NCBI GenBank assembly: GCA_964443545.1
Contig: CAYUCV010000028.1
Coordinates: 1 to 14,137, forward strand
Reading direction: 5' to 3'
Source of the DNA: JBAZKV01 sp964443545
Lineage (GTDB): Bacteria; Margulisbacteria; WOR-1; JAKLHX01; JBAZKV01
DNA length: 14,137 nt
A program made the translations under genes and the position numbers. The stretch's first letter is position 1; every line of letters begins with the position of its first letter. The notes under the pieces are model-generated. The model made no database searches. It was not told where the DNA came from and was given only the letters and a program-made list of their open reading frames with translations. Shown one piece after another: positions 1 through 6,255 of this stretch.

Positions 1-1952
1 ACAAATTCATACAATCTCTTGGCCGCTTCCCCGAACTGATAGGAATCCAGCATCTGCGTTACCTGCCCTATCGTAAGGTTCGATCGGCTCAATATCCATC
101 TATCAGCCAAAGATAAATTCTCTTTCGCGATGCGGTCCCCGGTCTGCGGCCCCCTGTTTGCGGCCTCTTGCCCTTCCTGCATCAGCAAAAATCTCGCCAC
201 GTTCCATATCTTGTTAGCAAAGTTCCTGCCCTCGGTTATTTTTTCTTCCGACAGTTTCAGGTCCTGTCCGCCGGCAGTGACCAGAGAGGTCAGCGAAAAT
301 CTCAGAGCGTCCGCGCCTACTTTATCGATAACCCCTATCGGGTCTATGACATTGCCCAGCGATTTGCTCATCTTTTTGCCCGAGATGTCACGGATAAGTC
401 CGTGGATATAGACGGTCTTAAAGGGCTCTTTGCCCATGAACTTGAGCCCCATCATTATCATTCTGGACACCCAAAAAGTAATGATGTCGTATCCGGTAAT
501 AAGTACCGAAGTGGGGTAATATTCTTTAAGGTCTCCGGTCTCTTCCGGCCAGCCCAGAGTGGAAAATGGCCACAGAGAAGAAGAGAACCAGGTATCAAGG
601 ACATCCTCGTCCTGGCGCAGGTTCTTTGACCCGCAGCTCGGGCACTTTAGGGGGGCCTGTTCCGCCGCTATCACTTCCCCGCACCTGCAGTACCAGACCG
701 GGACCCTGTGTCCCCACCAGATCTGCCTCGAGATGCACCAGTCCTTAAGGTTTATCATCCAATCAAGGTAGACCTTGCCCCATCTTTTGGGGACGAACCT
801 GATGCTGCCGTCCTCAACGGCCTTGATGGCCGGCTCAGCCAACGGTCTTATCTTTACGAACCACTGGTCCGAATTGTACGGCTCTATCACGGTTTTGCAT
901 CTGTAGCATTTGCCGAGAGAATTGTCATAGTCCTGCGTCTTTTCAAGAAATCTGTTCTTCTCAAGGTCGGCAACTATTGCTTCCCTTGCCTTGAACCTGT
1001 CTAGGCCTTCATATCCGATAACCCTTTGTTTTTCCGAACTCTCAAGTTCCTCCAGCGTTATCTTACCGTTCTTTGTAAGAATATTCACCTTAGGAAGGTT
1101 ATGCTTTTCCCCCATCTCAAAATCTGCACTGTCATGAGCGGGAGTAACTTTTACCGCGCCGGTCCCAAAAGAAGGATCTACCAGCTCATCTCCTATGACA
1201 GGGATCTTTCTTCCCACAAGAGGCAGCTCAAGCACCTTGCCAACAAGGTTTCTGTATCTCTCATCGCTCGGGTTCACCGCCACCGCCGTATCTCCCAGCA
1301 TTGTTTCGGGCCTTGTGGTGGCAACAACGATATCTTTGGAATACCTTATGAAGTAGAGCTTTCCCTTCTGGTTCTCGTGTTCAACCTCGATATCAGAAAG
1401 CGCAGTGCTGCATCTGGGACACCAGTTTATTATTTTTTTGCCCTTGTAGATAAGACCTTCTTTGTAGAGTTGGACAAAAGCCCTGCGAACCGCTTTTGAC
1501 AGGCCTTCGTCCATCGTAAAGCGCTCCCTTTTCCAGTCGCATGAGGCGCCCAATCTGCGCAGCTGTCCTGTAATGGTCCCGCCGAATTTCTCCTTCCAGG
1601 CCCAGACCCTCTCAAGGAACCGTTCTCTGCCTATGTCCTCTTTCCTCTTTTTTTCTTTTGAGAGGTCTTTTTCGACGACATTTTGGGTGGCTATACCCGC
1701 ATGGTCCGTTCCCGGGACCCAGAGGGACTTAAACCCTTTCATTCTCTTGTAGCGTATCAGGATGTCCTGGAGCGTGTTGTCAAGAGCGTGCCCCATATGA
1801 AGGGACCCGGTAACATTCGGAGGAGGGATAACAATAGAGAAAGGCTCGCCCTTAAGACCATCGGGCGAAAAGTAGCCTTTTTGTTCCCAGGTGCAGTATA
1901 GAGGTTCTTCAACTTCCTTGTGGGAATAAGCTTTGGGAAGCTCGGTTGTCAT
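1..1952 (-). CDS. valS: valine--tRNA ligase, N-terminal 650 residues (runs off left edge)
   Basis: Charges tRNA-Val with valine in the cytoplasm (class Ia aminoacyl-tRNA synthetase). Translating the minus strand from the ATG at 1952 gives an unbroken frame to base 1. The HIGH-type signature is HMGH at residues 52-55, preceded by IPPPNVTGSL. The KMSKS loop is at residues 527-531 (codons at 360-374). The CP1 editing domain shows TTRPETMLGDTAVAV near residues 208-222. Two zinc-type cysteine clusters are visible: CPRC near residue 174, and a CxC/CPSC pair coded around 640-705, as in Thermus-type ValRS rather than the E. coli type. The family is usually 860-950 residues, so about 220-300 residues are missing beyond the edge, namely most of the anticodon-binding and coiled-coil part. 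The start overlaps the stop of the upstream ftcD-like gene as ATGA. Only a distant purine-rich stretch precedes the ATG, so translational coupling is likely. The identification is secure. Confidence 0.97.
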   Translation of the reverse strand, partial: MTTELPKAYSHKEVEEPLYCTWEQKGYFSPDGLKGEPFSIVIPPPNVTGSLHMGHALDNTLQDILIRYKRMKGFKSLWVPGTDHAGIATQNVVEKDLSKEKKRKEDIGRERFLERVWAWKEKFGGTITGQLRRLGASCDWKRERFTMDEGLSKAVRRAFVQLYKEGLIYKGKKIINWCPRCSTALSDIEVEHENQKGKLYFIRYSKDIVVATTRPETMLGDTAVAVNPSDERYRNLVGKVLELPLVGRKIPVIGDELVDPSFGTGAVKVTPAHDSADFEMGEKHNLPKVNILTKNGKITLEELESSEKQRVIGYEGLDRFKAREAIVADLEKNRFLEKTQDYDNSLGKCYRCKTVIEPYNSDQWFVKIRPLAEPAIKAVEDGSIRFVPKRWGKVYLDWMINLKDWCISRQIWWGHRVPVWYCRCGEVIAAEQAPLKCPSCGSKNLRQDEDVLDTWFSSSLWPFSTLGWPEETGDLKEYYPTSVLITGYDIITFWVSRMIMMGLKFMGKEPFKTVYIHGLIRDISGKKMSKSLGNVIDPIGVIDKVGADALRFSLTSLVTAGGQDLKLSEEKITEGRNFANKIWNVARFLLMQEGQEAANRGPQTGDRIAKENLSLADRWILSRSNLTIGQVTQMLDSYQFGEAAKRLYEF

Positions 1953-2842
1953 AAATAGTTTTCGAGGATCCTGCTTCCGTCCCAATTTTCTAGTTTCAGG
2001 TATTCCTTCATTCCTTCAAAGGAGGCATCCTTTGGTATAAGCCCTATTATTTCACTGCTGTGAATGGGGATCTCCCTTTCGGCTGCTTCCTTTTTTATAG
2101 CGTCAAACACCTGTTTTATCGAAGCCGACTTGTAGTGCATGATATTCACGGCCACCTGGACCATGCCTCTGCTTGACAGCTCCACCCCTATGGCCTTGAC
2201 CCCGCGCAGCGACGAGTTTTTTGCCCTTATTTTTGCGGCTATGCCCTTTGCCGCCTCGAGGTCCCTGGAATCAAGATTGACATTAAAGGCTATCAGCAGC
2301 TCTCTTGCCCCTATTGCCACCGCTCCCGCTGTGGGATGCAGTTTGGCCGGGCCAAAGTCCGGTTTCCCGTCCGGGGTCGCCATTCTTCCGGACACCCCTT
2401 CTATCCCGCCCTTTCTGATGGAAGAAAGTTCGTTCCTTTCGGGCTTTTTGGCTATGCTGCCGTAAATAAAAACCGGTATGGATAGCTCGTCGGAGATCTT
2501 TTTAGAAAGTTCGTTCCTTATTTTGACGCAGTCATTAAAGGTGGCTTTTCTCAACGGGATCAGAGGGATCACATCCACCGCTCCGATGTAAGGGTGCACC
2601 CCTTCGTGATAGTTCAGATTCACTATCTCAACGGCTTTTTTCACTCCCTGATAGGTAGCATCCCTTAAGCTATCGCCGTCCCCGATATAGGTGACGACCA
2701 GTCTGCCGTGGTCCGGATCATAAGAGTGGTCCAAAACCTTAACATCCGCGCTCACCGACTTTATGGCGTTGATTATCTGCTCCGCGGCGGCTTCGTTCTT
2801 GCCTATAGAAAAATTGGGCACGCACTCTATTATCTTTTCCAT
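1949..2842 (-). CDS. ftcD: glutamate formiminotransferase, stand-alone FtcD N-terminal-type protein
   Basis: A 297-residue cytosolic enzyme of the formiminotransferase family (EC 2.1.2.5), which moves a formimino or formyl group between glutamate and tetrahydrofolate. It opens with the typical IECVPNFSIG. The active-site region is NYHEGVHPYIGAVDVIPLIP (residues 77-96), where His83 matches the catalytic His82 of mammalian FTCD. Further family motifs are PDFGPAKLHPTAGAVAIGAR (residues about 165-184) and the AFNVNL strand. The length fits the two formiminotransferase subdomains only; the cyclodeaminase part of bifunctional FTCD is absent, as in many bacteria. The gene is tightly packed: its ATG shares one base with the ftsH stop (TGATG) and its stop overlaps the valS start (ATGA). 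No histidine-degradation (hut) gene is in view. Stand-alone bacterial members can replace 5-formyl-THF cycloligase, so a folate-salvage role is a reasonable alternative to histidine catabolism. Family assignment is sure; the physiological substrate is inferred. Confidence 0.93.
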   Translation of the reverse strand: MEKIIECVPNFSIGKNEAAAEQIINAIKSVSADVKVLDHSYDPDHGRLVVTYIGDGDSLRDATYQGVKKAVEIVNLNYHEGVHPYIGAVDVIPLIPLRKATFNDCVKIRNELSKKISDELSIPVFIYGSIAKKPERNELSSIRKGGIEGVSGRMATPDGKPDFGPAKLHPTAGAVAIGARELLIAFNVNLDSRDLEAAKGIAAKIRAKNSSLRGVKAIGVELSSRGMVQVAVNIMHYKSASIKQVFDAIKKEAAEREIPIHSSEIIGLIPKDASFEGMKEYLKLENWDGSRILENYL

Positions 2843-4683
2843 CAGAATAAGGCCTCCTGAGTTTTGTCGTCTTCCTGTCCGGTCTTTTGCGGTTTTTCTT
2901 TTACCCAGTTAAAAAGCCTGTCCAGTTCCTCGCCTTCCAGGGTTTCCTTTTCCCTCAATTGCTTTGCTATCAGGTCTAGCCGTGCCCTGTTGTCGGCCAT
3001 GAGTTTTTTTGCCTTTGAATAACATGACTCTATGATCTCGTCCACTTCGTCGTCTATTTTTTTGGCGGTGTTTTCCCCATAGTCTTTGAGCTCGCCAAGG
3101 TCCTTTCCTAAAAAGACCTGATGCTGGGGCTTGCCAAAGGTCCTGGGCCCCAGGCCGCTCATCCCGTATTCACACACCATTTTTCTGGCCATCTCGGTGG
3201 CCCTTTCAAGGTCGTTGTGAGCTCCGGAGGTCATTTCGTTAAAGATCTTGTTCTCGGCCACGCGGCCTCCCAGAAGGATGGTTATCTGGTTAAGAACCTC
3301 CTCTTTTGTGACAAGGTACTTGTCCTCCAGCGGCAGCTGCAAAGTATAGCCCAGGGCAAAGCCCCGCGGCAGTATGGAGATCTTGTGTACCGGGTCCGAA
3401 TTGGGCAGCAGCTTGGCAAGCAGGGAATGGCCTACTTCGTGGTAGGCTATTATGTCCTTTTCCTTCTCATTGATGACCCTGCTCTTTTTTGCGGGTCCTG
3501 CGATCCCTCTCTCTATGGCTTCTTCCATCTCTGCCATGGAAACCTTCTTTTTGTTCCTTCTTGCGGCAAGGATCGCGGCCTCGTTGACCAGGTTCTGCAG
3601 GTCCGCGCCCGAAAAACCCGGGGTCCTTCTGGCAAGGACCTCGACATTCACTCCGGGCTCCAGTTTTACTCCTTTGATATGGATGTTCAGTATCTCTTTG
3701 CGCCCCTTTATGTCCGGCTTGTCCAGAACTATCTGCCTGTCAAACCGGCCGGGTCTTAGCAGAGCGGGATCCAGTATGTCGGGCCTGTTGGTAGCAGCAA
3801 CCACGATTATATTTGTTTTGGGGTCAAATCCGTCCATCTCTACCAAAAGCTGGTTAAGTGTCTGCTCCCTTTCGTCATGCCCTCCGCCCAGTCCGGCTCC
3901 GCGGTGCCTGCCCACGGCATCAATTTCGTCCATAAAGATTATGCACGGAGAGCTTTTTTTGGCCTGAGAAAAAAGGTCCCTTACCCTTGAAGCGCCGACC
4001 CCGACGAACATTTCTACAAAATCGGAGCCTGACAGCGAAAAGAACGGCACTCCGGCCTCTCCTGCGATAGCCCTTGCAAGAAGCGTTTTTCCTGTCCCGG
4101 GGGCCCCCATCAGCAAAACGCCTTTCGGTATCCTGGCCCCGATCTCCTGGAACTTCTGCGGCACTTTTAAGAATTCAACGATCTCTTTAAGTTCTTCCTT
4201 TGCCTCCTCAATGCCTGCCACATCGGCAAAGGTGACCTTTTGTCCTCCGTCAAACGGCTTTACCCTGGCCTTGCCAAAGGAAAGCGCGTTAGAATTGGCC
4301 CCGTGGGCCTGTCTCATCAGGAGCCACCAGAGTCCGGCAAAGAACAATAGAGGAAGCACTATCTGCACCAGCAGATTGACGAACCAACCGGATTCCGCCG
4401 GAGGCTCGACCTTTATTTCTACGCTCTTGCTCCTAAGGTTCTGGACAAGATTTGGATAATTGATCGCCCGGGTCTTAAAAGTGCTGCCGTCAAGCGAGCG
4501 CCCGCTAATCATCTCTCCGGAAATGGTTATCTGTTTTACGGCGCCGCCGTCAACCTTGTTGAGGAATTCAGAAAAGGATATTTCTTTCTGCTTGTTCGCC
4601 GCGCTAAAAAACGGCGACAGGAACAGGATCAGCAAAAGGGCCGCCGCTCCGTAAAGAAGTATGTTCTTCCAGTTGTCTTTCAT
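2842..4683 (-). CDS. ftsH: ATP-dependent zinc metalloprotease FtsH
   Basis: Membrane-anchored hexameric AAA+ protease that extracts and degrades misassembled membrane proteins and selected cytosolic regulators. The 613-residue protein has TM1 at about residues 8-28, an extracytoplasmic FtsH_ext domain at about 30-98, and TM2 at about 101-123. Walker A is GAPGTGKT (193-200), Walker B IIFMDEID (248-255), and the second region of homology with its arginine fingers is at about 297-316. The peptidase motif is HEVGH (415-419); the usual form is HEAGH, but all zinc and catalytic residues are kept, with the third ligand probably Asp491. The length matches the family (about 600-650). The frame is open up to an ATG at 4767, but the start at 4683 is chosen because MKDNWKN followed by the first membrane segment is canonical, and the longer version would overlap mazG. 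mazG ends 40 bases upstream, and the stop overlaps the next start by one base. Confidence 0.97.
   Translation of the reverse strand: MKDNWKNILLYGAAALLLILFLSPFFSAANKQKEISFSEFLNKVDGGAVKQITISGEMISGRSLDGSTFKTRAINYPNLVQNLRSKSVEIKVEPPAESGWFVNLLVQIVLPLLFFAGLWWLLMRQAHGANSNALSFGKARVKPFDGGQKVTFADVAGIEEAKEELKEIVEFLKVPQKFQEIGARIPKGVLLMGAPGTGKTLLARAIAGEAGVPFFSLSGSDFVEMFVGVGASRVRDLFSQAKKSSPCIIFMDEIDAVGRHRGAGLGGGHDEREQTLNQLLVEMDGFDPKTNIIVVAATNRPDILDPALLRPGRFDRQIVLDKPDIKGRKEILNIHIKGVKLEPGVNVEVLARRTPGFSGADLQNLVNEAAILAARRNKKKVSMAEMEEAIERGIAGPAKKSRVINEKEKDIIAYHEVGHSLLAKLLPNSDPVHKISILPRGFALGYTLQLPLEDKYLVTKEEVLNQITILLGGRVAENKIFNEMTSGAHNDLERATEMARKMVCEYGMSGLGPRTFGKPQHQVFLGKDLGELKDYGENTAKKIDDEVDEIIESCYSKAKKLMADNRARLDLIAKQLREKETLEGEELDRLFNWVKEKPQKTGQEDDKTQEALF
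2853..2858 (-). promoter_or_regulatory. strong Shine-Dalgarno for the ftcD-like gene, inside the ftsH 3' end
   Basis: AGGAGG on the minus strand, 10 bases upstream of the ATG at 2842 and inside the last codons of ftsH. It fixes the start and supports coupled translation across the TGATG junction. Confidence 0.7.
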
Positions 4684-4695
4684 GATTTTAACCCA

Positions 4696-4708
4696 ATTAT
4701 ACAACAAA
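4696..4708 (-). promoter_or_regulatory. possible -10 element just upstream of ftsH
   Basis: Minus-strand TTTGTTGTATAAT lies in the 40-base gap between mazG and ftsH and contains a perfect TATAAT (4696-4701) only 12 bases before the ATG. No convincing -35 hexamer sits 16-18 bases upstream. If it is used, the leader would be only about 5 bases long. The 11-mer TTTGTTGTATA recurs identically upstream of mazG, which strengthens the case that it is functional. It could also be chance in an AT-rich gap. Confidence 0.35.
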
Positions 4709-4723
4709 TACCGGGGGTCTGTG

Positions 4724-5503
4724 TTAAGCCGTCTGGCGGTGCTTTTTAGCCTTTTCCCAGGCCTCATTAAGCTGCTCTAGGCTCATCTGCGCAAGTCCCC
4801 TTTTCTTGTTTGCGGCAAACTTTTCCATGCGCAGGAACCTTTTCGAGAATTTCTTCACCGCGCCGTGAAGCGCGTTCTCGGCGCTGATACCCGTCTTTCT
4901 TGCGACATTGACCACAGAGAATAACAGGTCCCCGATCTCTTCCTCAAGCCTTTTTTTGTTCAGCTTTTTTTTAGACAGAAGTTCTTTTATCTCGAGCAGT
5001 TCCTCTTCCACCTTGTCCCAGGCCCCTGCCGCGCAGTCCCAGTCAAAGCCCACCCGGGAAGCCTTTTTCTGTGATTTTTCCGCCCTGTAGAGCGCCGGAA
5101 GGGCCTTGGGGATACTGTCAAGTATAGAGCGGGAAAAGGCCTCGTTCTTCTTAATTTCTTCCCAGTTAGACCAGATCTCTTTGATGCCCGACACCTTTTT
5201 GCCGCCAAAAACATGGGGATGCCTTCTTATCATCTTGTCTTTGATAGAGAGGACCACTTCTTTTATGCCGAAAAGCCTTTTTTCCTCGGCTATGGCGCTG
5301 TGCAGCATTATCTGCAGAAGCAAATCCCCCAGTTCATCCCTTAGCTTGTCCGGGTCTTTGCTGTCTATGGCATCAAGCGCTTCGTAGGCCTCCTCGATCA
5401 TGTACGGCTTGAGGGTCTTGTGGGTCTGCTTTTTGTCCCAGGGGCAGCCTTTTTTGCCCCTGAGGCGGTCCACTACCTGTTTTAACTGGTCAATTTCTTT
5501 CAT
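4724..5503 (-). CDS. mazG: nucleoside triphosphate pyrophosphohydrolase MazG
   Basis: Hydrolyses (d)NTPs to NMP and pyrophosphate in the cytosol; known roles are sanitising aberrant nucleotides and modulating (p)ppGpp. The 259-residue protein has the two-domain MazG layout of E. coli MazG (263 residues). The N-terminal domain carries the metal-binding pattern EExxE at Glu37/Glu38/Glu41 followed by RDELGD (55-60). The second domain repeats it as VEEELLE (165-171) and RLEEEIGD (185-192). GCPWDKKQTH near residues 19-28, RRHPHVFG near 93-100, and VGFDWD near 151-156 are strong family signatures. The frame is open to an ATG at 5635, but that extension has no MazG similarity and would overlap the divergent gene, so the start at 5503 (MKEIDQLKQV) is chosen. 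It is the first gene of the mazG-ftsH-ftcD-valS cluster. Confidence 0.96.
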   Translation of the reverse strand: MKEIDQLKQVVDRLRGKKGCPWDKKQTHKTLKPYMIEEAYEALDAIDSKDPDKLRDELGDLLLQIMLHSAIAEEKRLFGIKEVVLSIKDKMIRRHPHVFGGKKVSGIKEIWSNWEEIKKNEAFSRSILDSIPKALPALYRAEKSQKKASRVGFDWDCAAGAWDKVEEELLEIKELLSKKKLNKKRLEEEIGDLLFSVVNVARKTGISAENALHGAVKKFSKRFLRMEKFAANKKRGLAQMSLEQLNEAWEKAKKHRQTA

Positions 5504-5519
5504 AAAAAGCCTTTTATCC

Positions 5520-5532
5520 AGTATACAACAAA
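5520..5532 (-). promoter_or_regulatory. possible -10 element just upstream of mazG
   Basis: Minus-strand TTTGTTGTATACT contains the -10-like TATACT (5520-5525), 16 bases before the mazG ATG. The 11-mer TTTGTTGTATA is identical to the one upstream of ftsH. No good -35 is seen at 16-18 bases. The site lies in the 77-base divergent region between mazG and the plus-strand gene, which must hold promoters for both. No clear plus-strand promoter could be picked out. Confidence 0.35.
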
Positions 5533-5569
5533 AGCGCAAGTTAGATGTCCTGTACTGCGATATATAGAT

Positions 5570-5575
5570 GGAGGT
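5570..5575 (+). promoter_or_regulatory. Shine-Dalgarno deciding the start of the plus-strand gene
   Basis: GGAGGT, five bases before the ATG at 5581. This selects 5581 over the in-frame ATG at 5545, which has no comparable ribosome binding site. Confidence 0.75.
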
Positions 5576-5580
5576 CCAAA

Positions 5581-6231
5581 ATGACCCTTCCTCTGTCTCA
5601 AACACAGGCTGTAGGACAGGCAAAACCCCGCCCATTTACGCAGGAGGATGCCGCCGGCATACTCAATCTTGTCAATGTGGGCAGCGAAGTGCTGAACACC
5701 GCTGCTTTAAAAAAAGACCCGGCAACCCTTGCCAGGATCGCTATGGGAATTATCAATTTAAGAAAGAACGGCGGCCCCGTCCAGATGGAGAACGGCCGGA
5801 TCCAATTGTCAAAAGAGGTCTTTGAATCTATAGTAAGGTCGGCCGAAAGCCCCAAAAAAGGTCCCGAACAGGTCTATGCAAGACCAAATTCACCGATAAA
5901 CCCGGCCGCTGACGGACACAGGATCTCTATCAGCAGGCCTGCTCAGGAAAACGCTCCCGCAACCCCGGATATTACTCCTGTACAGGCCTGGGACCTGCTA
6001 AAGGGGCTTCAAAACCGGGACGGCCGTCCGTATCTGGACAGCACAAAAGCGTACGAAGATTCCCCAAAAGACAGAGCACAACTGAGTTCCGCGCTTGATG
6101 ACTTCTGGAAAGACCACGGGCACACCATCTCTGTCAACGGAAAACACACCTGCTTCACAATAAAACCGGTGATGCTGGTCGGACCTCTTCTTAATGTCGA
6201 AGTGGCAAGAAAACTCTCTGAGGTCGCCTGA
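5581..6231 (+). CDS. hypothetical protein, 216 residues, no recognised family
   Basis: I do not recognise this protein. It is the only plus-strand gene and sits between two divergent or convergent housekeeping genes. The frame is open from an ATG at 5545, but GGAGGT five bases before 5581 fixes the start there. No signal peptide, membrane segment or cysteine cluster is seen (one Cys in all), so it is probably cytosolic. It looks like three parts. Residues about 15-100 are predicted mainly helical (QEDAAGILNLVNVGSEVL..., then LARIAMGIINLRK and VFESIVRSAES). A linker at about 100-140 is rich in Pro, Ala, Asn and Ser. A C-terminal segment at about 140-216 contains AWDLLKGLQNRDGRPYL, SSALDDFWKDHGHTI and a last hydrophobic stretch. 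It ends 24 bases from the mfd stop, facing it. The strong ribosome binding site and clean frame argue that it is a real gene. Confidence 0.75.
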   Translation: MTLPLSQTQAVGQAKPRPFTQEDAAGILNLVNVGSEVLNTAALKKDPATLARIAMGIINLRKNGGPVQMENGRIQLSKEVFESIVRSAESPKKGPEQVYARPNSPINPAADGHRISISRPAQENAPATPDITPVQAWDLLKGLQNRDGRPYLDSTKAYEDSPKDRAQLSSALDDFWKDHGHTISVNGKHTCFTIKPVMLVGPLLNVEVARKLSEVA

Positions 6232-6255
6232 TACTTTCGGCAACTCTGCAGTTAA

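Noticed and set aside
168..1499. Several plus-strand open frames over the left end
   Set aside because: All are antisense to a continuous valyl-tRNA synthetase frame with HIGH, KMSKS and editing motifs.
3121..3967. Two plus-strand open frames across ftsH
   Set aside because: Both are antisense to the conserved AAA+ and protease coding sequence and have no recognisable protein features.
4684..4767. 28-residue N-terminal extension of FtsH
   Set aside because: It overlaps the mazG 3' end and precedes the canonical short cytosolic N-terminus before TM1; the ATG at 4683 fits the family.
5547..5566. TATATA (5561-5566) as -10 of the plus-strand gene
   Set aside because: Transcription would begin inside or after the Shine-Dalgarno, and no -35 at proper spacing was found.
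5504..5635. 44-residue N-terminal extension of MazG
   Set aside because: It has no MazG similarity and would overlap the start and ribosome binding site of the divergent gene.
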